Assembly: GCA_030685235.1 (NCBI GenBank)
Contig: MU839297.1
Location: 1-36,762, forward strand
Length of the DNA: 36,762 nucleotides
Direction of reading: 5' to 3'
Source: Copromyces sp. CBS 386.78
Lineage: Eukaryota > Ascomycota > Sordariomycetes > Sordariales > Sordariaceae
A program made the translations under genes and the position numbers. Positions 20,749 to 31,151 of this stretch are shown here, piece after piece (the first letter of the stretch is position 1; each line of letters begins with the position of its first letter). Under the pieces are notes generated by a model. It searched no databases, was not told the DNA's origin, and was given only the letters and a program-made list of their open reading frames with translations.

Positions 20749-21905
20749 GGCTGCTTGTGTAATCTCAATCTTTCGTCGACTTGTCAAGGCGCCCCCGTCT
20801 TGTTGTCTGTTGTCGGAGTGGAGGAGTTTCTGAATGACTAGATGCTTGGCGTGGAAAGAGCCTCAACTCTCGATGGACACAACAACCCTCGAAGAGGAAC
20901 GGGGAAGGCATGGATTTGTAGACTCGAGGGTGTTTGCAACTTACATATGCTATCTCCTTGGGGTACGCAACACACTTCAAAGCATTCTTGACCGTGGTTT
21001 TCTCGATCCGGATGTCGCACGAGGCGGTATTCCCCTGGTCAGTTTGTTGGAACGGGACCTCATAAAGGGTACTGCCCCCGTCACGTTTAAGCATGCTCTT
21101 TGATGGATATGGCCGTAAAGCAAGGGAAGTGAGGCATCGTGGCCAAAGAAGGCGAATAAAGAGCCAGACTAGGGTGTTGCTGTAGGTCCGGACTATTCAG
21201 CCATTCAAGATGGGAACAGCCCTGTATGAAGTGCGAGGTGGGAGATCATGATGGAGGAGGGATGAGCGTGACTTCAGCTCCGTGTAGTTGAGCGCATAGT
21301 GAACTCTGATTTTTCTTCGGAATTCCGGAAATGGCGATGGGCTAATGGTGCGGTGGGCGGTGTGGTGAGATATGCGATACTGTGAGAACGGCGGCATGTA
21401 AATATCATTGACAATACCAGAGGCATCTCCAATCTTGACTGGGGTCGCAATTTATCGCCCTTTGAATCCCAGCAACAAAGAGTAGGAACAAAAATATACG
21501 GTGGTGAGCTTATAGTGGTCAAACTGTGCAAGGATCACCACCATCGCGCGGGGTGTTTGGGCCAAGGGGTGGTGCAGTGAGGAATGAAGAAAGTTAAAGT
21601 TGGAAGCGGAATTGAGTTGCCATTCGTTGGTCGTTGATCGAGACGGGAAGTTCGAGCAGTTCGAGGCAGGCGACGGGGATTGGCTGGAATGTGCAGGGGA
21701 GAGAGGCCGATAAGATAAGCAGGATTGCAAATGGGCGGCGCGGAGCCACGGAGGGCATTTTATCCGGGATGGCGCACAGACCAGGCACACAGGGCACACG
21801 CAGCACCACCCAAATTTGTCAAGGTGGGCAAAAAATCCAAGCCGAAGCTGGTCAGCGTACGATCTTCGACCTCACACATCAACGACCGACGTCCGAATCG
21901 CAAAA
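20749..21905. other. 1.16-kb divergent intergenic region between the membrane-protein gene and eL42
   Basis: Expected to hold both promoters. On the minus strand an ATG-started, phase-0 coding-like piece (50 codons, 21,094-20,945) ends at a perfect GTAAGT. A 54-aa frame at 21,758-21,594 starts with a hydrophobic, signal-like N-terminus ([19 protein letters not shown]). Neither is recognisable; they may be 5' exons of the minus-strand gene or chance. No TATA box obvious upstream of eL42. Confidence 0.4.
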
Positions 21906-22873
21906 ATGGTCAACGTACCCAAGACCCGCAAGACCTACTGCGCTGGCCGCTCTTGCGGCAAGCACACCCTCCACAAGGTCACCCAGTACAAGGCCGGCAA
22001 GGCTTCGGCTTTCGCTCAGGGAAAGCGCCGTTACGACCGCAAGCAGTCCGGTTACGGTGGTCAGACCAAGCCCGTCTTCCACAAGAAGGCGAAGACCACC
22101 AAGAAGGTCGTCCTCAGACTGGTACGGGAGCCCGAATAGGAAACCGCGAGATTTGGAGGGATCGAGGCTAAAAATGGTGAATCTACAGGAGTGCTCCGTC
22201 TGCAAGCAGAAGAAGCAGCTTCCCCTCAAGCGCTGCAAGCACTTCGAGCTCGGGTAAGTTTTTTCCGTTCAATGATTGAAATGTTTGGGATCAAGAAAGA
22301 CACGGCATCATCATCGGGAACGAGGATATGCGACATTGCGCGACAAGAGCGACAATTTTCGCCGCCGAACTGCGAGACGATGGACTGCGATCATTCCCCC
22401 GCCAGGCGCGAGACCAAGACCCCACGATGGCGCTCATCGACAGATCTCGACGCGACATGAACGACCTCGTACCGCATTCGAAGCTATCCTTTGCTTGGAC
22501 AATGTGTGAGGGACCGGTGCGCCCCAAAGCCGCTGTTCTGTCGATATCCATCAACAACAATTAGGAGTACCACCACACCTGGATTCCGCGCATATTATCA
22601 AGATGGACGCGGTGGAGGAAGCATCGACAGAAACAACAGAAGAAACATGCGGCCGATGGAGATTTCAGCCTGGCGTCATCCATATGAGATACAGCTCTTC
22701 AAGATCTTGCGCCGACATGCACCACTTCGACATCATCCTACGATATCCCACGATTGACCGTTGATGATGCTTTGTCTTCTTGGCATACAATTCGTTTTCT
22801 GTTGGATTGGTTCTAACATGTTTGAAACTACAGTGGTGACAAGAAGACCAAGGGCGCTGCTCTCGTCTTCTAA
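21906..22873 (+). CDS. rpl44: 60S ribosomal protein eL42 (L44/L36a family)
   Basis: Exons 21906-22121, 22189-22253 and 22834-22873 encode 106 aa, the usual eL42 length. It is a component of the large ribosomal subunit near the E site. The sequence [46 protein letters not shown] is classic for the family. The zinc-ribbon cysteines are Cys12 and Cys17 plus Cys74 and Cys77 (C-S-V-C), the latter pair in exon 2. The protein ends [12 protein letters not shown]. Residue 56 is Pro, the form linked to cycloheximide sensitivity in yeasts (Gln56 gives resistance). Intron 1 (67 nt) starts GTACGG and is phase 0. Intron 2 is 580 nt, long for a fungal ribosomal-protein gene. Without splicing, exon 1 runs into a stop 5 codons after its end. 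Confidence 0.97.
22254..22833 (+). other. Long (580-nt) second intron of eL42
   Basis: It starts GTAAGT and ends CTACAG, with a CTAAC branch site (TTCTAACATG) about 20 nt before the acceptor. Most introns in this window are 50-140 nt. I looked for box C/D snoRNA signals, since ribosomal-protein introns often host them. A TTGATGATG at 22,762-22,770 resembles box C, but no matching CTGA box D with pairing ends is evident. Confidence 0.85.
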
Positions 22874-25083
22874 ACGCCTTCCTTGGGAAGAATGCGGTGG
22901 TAGCGAGGTTGAGAAACCGGCACTGGTTTTCTTGACTGGTCTTGCATGGGTTTGCCGTGTCGTGGCGTCGAAGTCAACGGACTGGCTTCGATGTTGGCAC
23001 GGGAAAGTTGGTCTTTGAGGTACATGTACAATGGACACGGATGGTCGGGTGCGGGAAACGAACAATACCATCTTTGGGGCGTTTCGTCTGCGGTTTCTAT
23101 CTACCAATGCTGCCACCGTTTTCCTCGCAACTTTTTCTGCGCAGTTCCTCCGCCTGGGGCATTTTTTTTTGGTCAAGGGGTGATGTGAGATGTGTCCCGA
23201 CGCCACATGGGTCTCGACCAGTGTGCTGGAAGACGGAGTCTCGAGACATGCTGCTGGCCAAAGAGCTCATGGTCGTTACCCAACTAGCAAGCAAACCATG
23301 CGGACAAATACTCTAGTCTCGCAACTGGAGTCCACCAACGGTCAAATAATAACATCAGCAAGCCACCAACACCCCGAGTTCCATATCTGTCACATGTGTT
23401 TCCTAGTGTTCCCATGTTTGACAGTTTCAAAGCGTTCCACTTCCAACTGCACCAACGATGCTGACTACACAAATGCTTGCCAAATATGGCCGGACCAGGT
23501 AATGTATGTAGAAGCCTCATCACCACCTGAAATTCTGCTCACGGTAGGGTGTCCTTCGAAACGCATATGGCCATGGTTATTGCCTAGGCAAACCGCTAGA
23601 CAGTCATGATGGCTTCCATTCGGACGAGCCGCATCTCCACCCCCGAGTTCACCGATAACGATAACCTTAAAAGCGGCAATGCCCCACGCCTCTGTGGGGT
23701 TGGTGGAGAGTGAATTGCAGATCGTGAATTCCCCATTCTTTCCATTCTTTCCGCGTCAATCTGTTTCCCTCTTCACTTCTTTCCCAACACTCAATTTGTT
23801 TGCTTCCCTTCAAACCGTCTCCGCCCGTCATTCCAGCCCGCACAACCTGTTGGTCCGCCACCACCACGCCCCCCGACACCTCTCCCACGAACATACTTGC
23901 ATCGACGCAAATGCCAGTCAGAAAAGCGTTCGCATGTGCGTCATCTGCCAGCCCGTTCGTCGGTACCCTCTCGAGCCAGCGCGTACGGGAAAGCTCCATG
24001 TTGTTGGCGTTGGCGCGCTCTCGTTCCACCGTCAGCACAGACGGCTCGCGTCTCCGGCATTTGCGCTTTAGTTGGCAATCTGCCCAGCCCGAGGCAGCGG
24101 ACGGACCACTCTCGTCTACAGGTGATGTTGCGCATGTTATCTTTGCACTCTCTTCTCTAGTCCAACATCCTCTGACAGTACTGTGTTTTTGTGAACGTTC
24201 TCAGTCTGTCAAGCCATCAGCTGCGTACACCGAGTGGTGTGCCTATTCCTTCAGCGACAACCAAAAGGGTGCTGCTGAGGGCCCAGAGGGTAATCCCGGA
24301 ATCGAAATACAATACAAAGACTCAAGGTAGTCCACATCTCGTTAGTCACATGTCACATCTTCCTGGGCCTTCAATACCTCGGTATCTGTTCGCCTTGTCT
24401 CGCCACTGCCACGGTCGTCGAGAGAGTGGCATTGAAGAACATCTTGCCCCAAACTGCCTCCAGCATCTCAAGTGTTGATCCCGAGGTCAGTGATCTGGTG
24501 CTCTGGGCACTTTGAGACCACCAGAAGCCCAGATCATAACATTATGGCCCACTGCAAAAGGGTACGGACGTATGTACCTAACGTTTGCGGCGGGATAAAC
24601 ATCACACAAAACCCTCTTCACTACTGTTATACTATGCACAACAGAAAATTCCCATGCGATTCGTTACCGTTCCCATTGCCTTCACAAGTGAAGAAATTAT
24701 CAGGACATTGAAACATGGGCGCTTCTTGAGAATCAAGGAGGTCGAAAAGGCTACAACTAACCCTAACCCCACTCGTGTAATGCCTGCCCAAGGTTGGACC
24801 CAAGCGCTGGGAAGGCTGGACTAAAAAAGAACCGAGTAGCCATGCAAGTGGAACACTCCAAAATTTCTTTTGTGGGCCGTTTGTACTTGGCCTCTGCCTT
24901 ATAGGATTTTTTTTTCCTTCGTTGGCCTCACAATCTTATATTCACTTCTTCACATCCAGACCCGTGTCACCCTCACCACCACCCATACTTTCTTGTCTTG
25001 AACTGCTTCTCACTCGCCTCTACGGTACCTCCATCTACGACTCATCAGCTCTTTCACCTGTTACACAACACACAACAGCAAAT
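22874..25083. other. 2.2-kb stretch without a supported gene
   Basis: Between eL42 and the RRM gene. One short frame with good codon use starts at ATG 23,609 (MASIRTSRISTPEFTDNDN..) and stops at 23,713. With an intron it could join the frame at about 23,836-24,071, which contains HTCIDANASQK and CVICQPVRRYP, but the donor is weak and I recognise nothing. A telomere-like repeat lies at 24,757-24,770. The last ~150 bases are a pyrimidine-rich 5' leader of the RRM gene. Confidence 0.45.
24757..24770 (+). promoter_or_regulatory. Telobox-like CTAACCCTAACCCC
   Basis: This is about two units of the CCCTAA telomere repeat, 314 bp upstream of the RRM gene start. In several eukaryotes such teloboxes mark promoters of translation-related genes and bind Myb-type factors such as Tbf1. 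A second copy, AACCCTAACCCT, lies at 13,645-13,656, 461 bp upstream of the CorA-like gene start. Function here is inferred. Confidence 0.35.
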
Positions 25084-26122
25084 ATGGACAGACTCGCCCA
25101 GAACGACACGACCATGCAGAACTCTGACGCCCTTACCGAGGGTCGTCGCATCTACATGGGCAACCTTCTGTACTCCGTCAAGCCCGCTGATGTCGAGGGA
25201 TTCCTTCAGGATGCCGGCTTCACCCAGTACGAGAAGATTCACATTTCGGTTGATCCCCTTAGCGGACGGAACCCTGGCTACTGCTTCATCGAGTTCACCA
25301 CTCGTGAGGAAGCTGAGCGTGCCCTTGATAGCCTGACCGGTGTTGATCTTTGCGGACGTTCCGTCAAGCTCGGCCCTTGCCACCCCAAGACTTCTTCTCA
25401 GCGTCGTGAGGGAGCCGCCGCCTCCCCTGCGCCCCGCTCTACTTTCGACCGTTGGGGTGACTGGAGAAGCGGCAGCAAGCCCGCTGCGACCGAGGAGCGT
25501 GAGCAGAGGTCGTATAACACCCAGAGGCGCACTGGCAGTGATGCGAAGGAGGGTGTTGTCCAGAACAACAAGAGACTCTATGTTGGTGGCCTCGGCGAGA
25601 TGATCGACCAGGAGCAGAACGACGCTGAGATCCGTGAGATCTTCCTTGGCTTTGAGATGTGAGTCAAGCGTGGTTCCTTGTGATTGAAAAACAACCCAAT
25701 TTGATGTGCAGGCGTATTGACTTTGTGGCAGTGTGACTATCGGCAAGCGTATTGCTCCCAACCCTCTTTCGAGGCCTCAGAACGGCAGCGGTAGCCACCA
25801 CTACTGCTTCGTCGACTTTGCGTCCGAGGAGGAGGCTGAGCGTGCCATGACCGCGACCAACGGCAGGCCCATCTTGGGCGGCACTCTTCGTGTCTACCCT
25901 GCCAAGTCCAAGGCTCCTGTCCGCGAGTCGGAGGAGGGCTCTTCCTACAGGCCCCGCGGCGAGCGTACCGAGCGCACCGAGCGCACTGAGCGCACTGAGC
26001 GTACTGAGCGTACTGAGAGGGCGGAGCGCCCCGCGAGGACCGATCGCAACCCCGAGCGCCAGAGGGAGATCCTCGGTGCCAGGAGCTGGAGGACCGGCCC
26101 TAGCGCCGTTGCTGCCGAGTGA
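25084..26122 (+). CDS. Two-RRM RNA-binding protein (2 exons)
   Basis: Exons 25084-25658 and 25732-26122 give 321 aa. The intron (73 nt, GTGAGT..GGCAG, phase 2) lies inside the second RRM; using the earlier CAG at 25,711 would add a stop. RRM1 spans about 22-97 with RNP2 IYMGNL and RNP1 GYCFIEFT. RRM2 spans about 164-250 with RNP2 LYVGGL and RNP1 HYCFVDFA. The linker is Ser/Arg-rich. The tail (253-321) carries six ERT tripeptides followed by Arg-rich sequence, and ends with RSWRTGPSAVAAE. RRM pairs of this type bind single-stranded RNA; the target is unknown. I start at ATG 25,084, after a CACACAACAGCAAAT leader typical of fungal starts; the upstream frame has no ATG. Confidence 0.9.
25961..26014 (+). 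repeat. 9-bp coding tandem repeat (six ERT units)
   Basis: Six units of GAGCGYACY are in frame inside the RRM gene and encode Glu-Arg-Thr. Units differ only at synonymous third positions (CGT/CGC, ACC/ACT). The array is prone to length change between strains. Confidence 0.85.
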
Positions 26123-26859
26123 ACCACATCATGATCGGTTTATCAAGCGCTTACTGTCCAAGTCGGCACGGACGTGCCCTAGTTATACCCCTCCGTCAAA
26201 TCAACCTTCAGAGTGTCTCATCCTGGTGATGGAGACAAACAACGAAGGCCGACAGCCGCCTCGCGTTCGGTGGCATGGTGAGCTGGATGATACATGGCCA
26301 TGCAGTTGCTTGAACTGGCCCCAGACTCCCGCCATTCGATGCAGTAGAAGGGGCTGAAGGACGGAATGCATGAGTGATTCCATGCGAAAGACCAAGCAGC
26401 CAGTGCTGCAAGTCATTTGTTCTGGTTGAGTGAGCTCAGCTAGGGCCGACGACAGGCGAAGGGAGGCACTAGAGAGGGAATGGATGGATGAAGCTACAAA
26501 AATGGGGGTCTCATGGTTACGGGGGAAGCAAAAAACACCCAGCGGGAGCAGGGTATGAATCATTCAGAAATTGCCTTCGGGTTGTACAACCACATCTGGT
26601 CTTCAATGTGCCTTCTTTCCCCTCTCCGTGACGCGGAGATGATCAGCCTCTTCTTGACTCCTTCTTCAAGGTCCTGCTTTTCCCTGAACTTAACCCAAGC
26701 TTATTCTTGGAATATTTCAACCAGGTCCAATTTCCATACTGCTAACCGTCTAGGCCTCACAAGCTCGATTATCTCACCATCTCCGACAACATACTAGCTA
26801 CACACGCTTCCATCTACATATATCGGGGCCCATTGCCCAACTCCAACAACCTTCTAAAC
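26123..26859. other. Intergenic region: RRM 3' end and CFEM-like gene promoter
   Basis: About 740 bp, no recognisable gene. The last 100 bases are C/A-rich with ACATATATC at 26,815-26,823, a possible TATA-like element, before the ATG at 26,860. Confidence 0.5.
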
Positions 26860-27694
26860 ATGTCTTTCAACCCCGGCGGGGACAACTTCATCTCATCCAT
26901 CATCACCCCGAGTCTCGTCACCCCCACCACTGCCGCCGATACCCCCATCTCCATCTTCTCCTACACGCCCTACCTCCAACAACGAGAATGCGTCAAAGAT
27001 TGTATCTGGCACTCGGGCTCCACAGCAACAGACCTCATCATCGCGCTTGGATGCAGCGGACCGTGGGTTAATGAATGCTATTGCAGCGGCGACGACAATT
27101 ACGAACACGCCAGCACGGCTAGCTCCTTCCTCAGAAGCTGTGTGGCTGACAGCTGCCGGATTTCATCGACGGATGCGCTGGTTACGAGCGGGTTCGGTGT
27201 CTATAACGAGTATTGCGCTGAGGTGGGGATGGCTGTTCCTTTGGCGGTGGCTAGTACTACCGGGTCCGGGGATGAGGTGACGGGTGTGGTGACTGAGTCT
27301 AAGTCTGGGGAGAACGGGGCACCGACGGGTACCTATAAGGATTGGCCTGGCTCTGCGTCTTTGGGTACGGGTACAGGTGAGTTTGGCCACATTGCGTTCG
27401 CTATGCGCTTTTGCAGTCTTTTGCCTACCTTTTTATGGTCGATTCACTACTACATCAACAGGCTTATCCACCGGTGCGAAAGTCAGGATTGCCGTCGGCT
27501 CTATCGTCGCTGCTTTGGCGCTGGCTGTATCGGCTGTCATTACATGGCGTCTTAAGGTTAAGGCTCGTATATCTCTTTCCAGACGTAAGGATATCACCAA
27601 GGTTGAGGAACACGATGCCGGAAGAACTGATCTCCCTCAACTGCAAATTATTCGGCACTCAGGACTCCCAGCGGTGACCACTCGTTACAACTAA
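26860..27694 (+). CDS. CFEM-like single-pass membrane protein (2 exons)
   Basis: Exons 26860-27376 and 27462-27694 give 249 aa. The intron is 85 nt, GTGAGT..CAACAG, phase 1. After a Thr/Pro/Ser-rich start with no clear signal peptide comes a domain with eight Cys in a CFEM-like pattern: REC..KDC, ALGCSG, NECYCS, RSCVADSC and EYC. The last of these is the eighth Cys. A Gly/Ser/Thr stalk follows, then a transmembrane helix (IAVGSIVAALALAVSAVITW) and a basic cytosolic tail of about 50 residues. CFEM-type domains are fungal-specific and occur in surface proteins, some of which bind haem or act as receptors. The Asp that coordinates haem iron in the known haem-binding members cannot be assigned with confidence. 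I begin at the first ATG, since the longer frame has no ATG. Confidence 0.82.
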
Positions 27695-28261
27695 GTAGCC
27701 AAGATACCTAGGTCGAGATCTTGATCTCTAAACGAACCCATCACGGTCTTGATGCCGCATCCTACCGGATATTGCACGGCCCAGGCCTGTCAAAGGTGAA
27801 GTCGCTGCGTCATTGGACCGCATCTACGCAGTACATCTCCGCTCGCCGTGCCGATCTCTTGCGGACGGGATCTTCACACAATCGTGCATGCGGAGTGACG
27901 GGTTCCATGTGGCTTCTCCGCAGTTGCAGTTAATATCCGGTGTTGCTTCTGAGGAGGGGGACAGCCGCCCCAATAGGGTTTCAGCCGCTTAATTAGAAAT
28001 CTTGGGGTAAGGACGACGTGGTAACAACAAAGAGAAATGAATATCATATCGTCATTATACTCGAGAGTCAACGGGGATGAAGATGCCGTTGAGGGGTTGT
28101 TGCGTGCGGTATTGGGAAAGGACGTGATGACTTCGAAGTCTTTCATGATGTAAAGATGGCAGATTAGTATATTTACAGCCGTCAGCTCGCACCATACCCA
28201 AGGACATTACATTCGTTCAGACAAACAAGCCTGTCAATTTCCAGCTTGTGGCTCATGAATC
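27695..28261. other. Intergenic region: GH3 gene promoter
   Basis: About 570 bp. No gene recognised. I looked for the GGCTAA-type site of the xylanase regulator XlnR/XLR-1 and did not find an exact copy. Confidence 0.5.
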
Positions 28262-30905
28262 ATGAAGCCACTCACTCACTCCGCGATCCCTTTACTTGCC
28301 TGCGTCCTCACGGCCAACGCCTTCCAGTTCCCAGACTGTATCAGCGGCGTTCTAGCCAAAACCAAAGCATGCGATTTTACCGCCTCAGCACCCGACCGCG
28401 CAGCATCGCTGGTTGAGCAGCTAACCATCGACGAGAAGCTCGTCAACCTCGTTGAGTAAGAGATCCCTTCCCCCATCTCCACACATTGAACGCAGAAACT
28501 AACACCGCTCCCCTCAAAAGCCAAAGCAAAGGCGCCCCCCGCGTCGGCCTCCCCCCCTACGCCTGGTGGTCCGAAGGCCTGCACGGCGTCGCCGGATCCC
28601 CCGGCGTCGTCTTCAACACCTCGGGCTACCCCTTCTCCTACGCCACCTCCTTCGCCAACGCCATCACCCTAGGCGCCGCCTTCGACGATGACCTCGTCTA
28701 CGAAGTCGCCACAGCCATCAGCACCGAAGCGCGAGCCTTTGCCAACTTTGGTTTCGGCGGACTGGATTACTGGACGCCCAACATAAACCCGTACAAAGAT
28801 CCGCGATGGGGCAGAGGGGCCGAGACGCCCGGGGAGGATCCGCTGAGGATTAAGGGGTATGTGAAAGCCATGGTTGCGGGGCTGGAGGGGAATGGGACAG
28901 TCAGAAAAGTGATTGCGACTTGTAAACACTTTGCTGCGTACGATTTGGAGAGGTGGAGAGGGTTGACGAGGTACGAGTTTGATGCGGTGGTCAGTCTGCA
29001 GGATTTGAGCGAGTATTATCTGCCGCCTTTTCAGCAGTGTGCGAGGGATAGTAAGGTGGGGAGTATTATGTGCAGGTATGTTTCCTTCCACATAGTAGAA
29101 ACATGTCGTCGCCGACCGGGCAGTAGTGGGAGTTCCAAGATGCTGAGTTGGAATGGAAAACAACCAACAGCTACAACGCCCTCAACGGCACCCCCGCATG
29201 CGCATCCACCTACTTGATGACCGACATCTTGCGCGACCACTGGAACTGGACCGACCACAACAACTACATCACCTCCGACTGCAACGCCATCCAAGATTTC
29301 CTGCCCGACAACCACAACTTCTCGCAAACGCCCGCCGAAGCCGCCGCAGCCGCTTACATAGCAGGCACCGACACCGTATGCGAAGTCTCCGGATGGCCTC
29401 CCTACACGGACGTTGTGGGCGCTTACAACCAATCTTTGTTGTCTGAAGCCGTAATCGACACTGCCCTCGGGCGGCTATACGAAGGCTTGATCCGCGCCGG
29501 TTATCTCGACCACGGCCGTGGTGGTACCCCAAGCCAGTTCTCCTCACCAGCTTACGACGCGTTGGATTGGAAGGATGTCAACACGCCCTCCGCTCAAGAA
29601 CTAGCTCTTCGTTCTGCGACCGAGGGTATCGTCCTCCTCAAAAACTCCGACAGTCTCCTCCCCCTGGACTTAACCGGAAAGACAGTGGCGTTGATAGGCC
29701 ACTGGGCCAACGCCACAAGAACAATCCGTGGACCATACTCGGGTCTGCCGCCGTTTTACCACAACCCTTTGTACGCGGCGCAGCAGCTCAAACTCTCCTT
29801 TTACTACGCTAACGGTCCCGTGGTTAACGCCACAGACCCCGACACCTGGACCGCGGCTGCCATGAAGGCTGCAGAAGGCGCTGACGTGGTTTTGTATTTT
29901 GGCGGGACGGACACGACCGTCGCTTCTGAGGATTTGGATCGAGAGTCAATCGCGTGGCCTGAGACGCAACTGGCACTGATTGAGAAGCTGGCTCAGGTTG
30001 GAAAACCCATGGTGGTGATCCAGCTAGGCGACCAGGTGGATGATTCTTGGTTGCTAAGCCACAGCAACATCTCGTCGATCTTGTGGGTGGGTTACCCAGG
30101 CCAGTCGGGCGGAACGGCCGTGTTTGATGTTTTGACAGGCAAAAAGGCTCCCGCCGGAAGGTTGCCGGTGACGCAGTACCCGGCTGGGTACGTGGACGAG
30201 GTGCCGTTGACGGAGATGGGGCTGAGGCCTTTTAACCACTCCTCATTTTTCTCAGAAGAGGTAGAGGACGACCAGTCCTCCGTTGAAGGCGGTTTGACAA
30301 TCCAAACCCGCTCAACACCCGGCAACAAAACGCTGTCCTCCCCCGGCCGCACTTACAAATGGTACTCCCGGGCTGTCCTCCCGTTCGGTTACGGGCTTCA
30401 TTATACCACTTTTAACGTCTCCCTATCTCTTTCTCCCATGTCGAATTCCACCTCCTTCTCCTTCACCAACTCCACCACATCCTCTATCACCATCCCCTCC
30501 CTCATCACCCCCTGCAAAGCCACCCACCTCGACCTCTGCCCCTTCTCCCCCTTCAGTGTCTCCATAACCAACACTGGCACCACAACCTCCGATTACGTCG
30601 CCCTCCTCTTTCTGTCAGGAGAATTCGGACCTAAACCGTACCCGCTCAAGACGCTGGTGAGCTACAAGCGGGTGAAGGACATCAAGCCGGGGGAGACGAG
30701 GGTGGTTAGTGGCGAGGACATACCGGTGAACTTGGGGGCTATTGCTAGGGTTGATGGGAATGGGAATACGGTGTTGTATCCGGGGACTTATAAGTTTCTC
30801 GTGGACTTGGAGGGAGATGGGTTGTTGGTGGGGAAGAGGGATGTGATGGTTGAGTTGGTTGGGGAGGACAAGGTTTTGGATAAGTTTCCACAGCCCAAGG
30901 AGTGA
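28262..30905 (+). CDS. Secreted GH3 exo-1,4-beta-xylosidase (3 exons)
   Basis: Exons 28262-28455, 28521-29075 and 29171-30905 encode 827 aa. Introns are 65 and 95 nt with GTAAGA and GTATGT donors, both phase 2. A signal peptide (MKPLTHSAIPLLACVLTANA) precedes FQFPDC..KACDFTASAPDRAASLV, a start typical of fungal xylosidases. The GH3 barrel has GLPPYAWWSEGLHG, NINPYKDPRWGRGAETPGEDP, KHFAAYDLE and the nucleophile segment ITSDCNAIQ (Asp286). The second alpha/beta domain has ATEGIVLLKN and ALIGHWAN. The C-terminal fibronectin III-like domain follows FGYGLHYTTF. Many N-x-S/T sites suit a secreted glycoprotein. The enzyme releases xylose from the ends of xylo-oligosaccharides. The SDC rather than SDW at the nucleophile and the DLE after KHFAAY favour xylosidase over glucosidase; some members also cleave arabinosides. 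It is convergent with the acetylxylan esterase 246 bp away. Confidence 0.93.
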
Positions 30906-31151
30906 GCGAGCAAGGGATGATAGGGCTTGGATATGTCACTGAAAGGCTGGAAGGCTGGAAGACCAGCTGGTATATGGGTTTGTATATACGATGCGTATGG
31001 GTTCAAGTATGTACATCGAAGTCATCATCTTCGTAAGGAAATCATGACTCATGGTTGGACTCATCAACAGCCAACTCTTCCTTCCTCTCCTTGGGTATCT
31101 CAACTCTTCTTTTCTCAACACCTCACTCACAACACGCTGGCCACCACCCCT
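30906..31151. other. Short convergent intergenic region of the xylan gene pair
   Basis: This holds the two 3' UTRs. Nothing else is recognisable. A run of direct AAGGCTGG repeats (GAAAGGCTGGAAGGCTGG) lies at about 30,940-30,957. Confidence 0.5.

Noticed and set aside
22328..22564. Open frames inside eL42 intron 2
   Set aside because: They lie wholly in an intron with good splice and branch signals, and have no recognisable content.
22254..22833. Box C/D snoRNA in the eL42 intron
   Set aside because: A box C-like TTGATGATG is present, but no box D and no terminal stem.
24922..25083. Upstream extension of the RRM protein to 24,922
   Set aside because: The frame begins with TTG, not ATG, and the stretch reads as a pyrimidine-rich leader.
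25712..25731. Earlier acceptor (CAG at 25,711) for the RRM intron
   Set aside because: It leads to an in-frame TGA after eight codons; the CAG at 25,731 keeps RRM2 intact.
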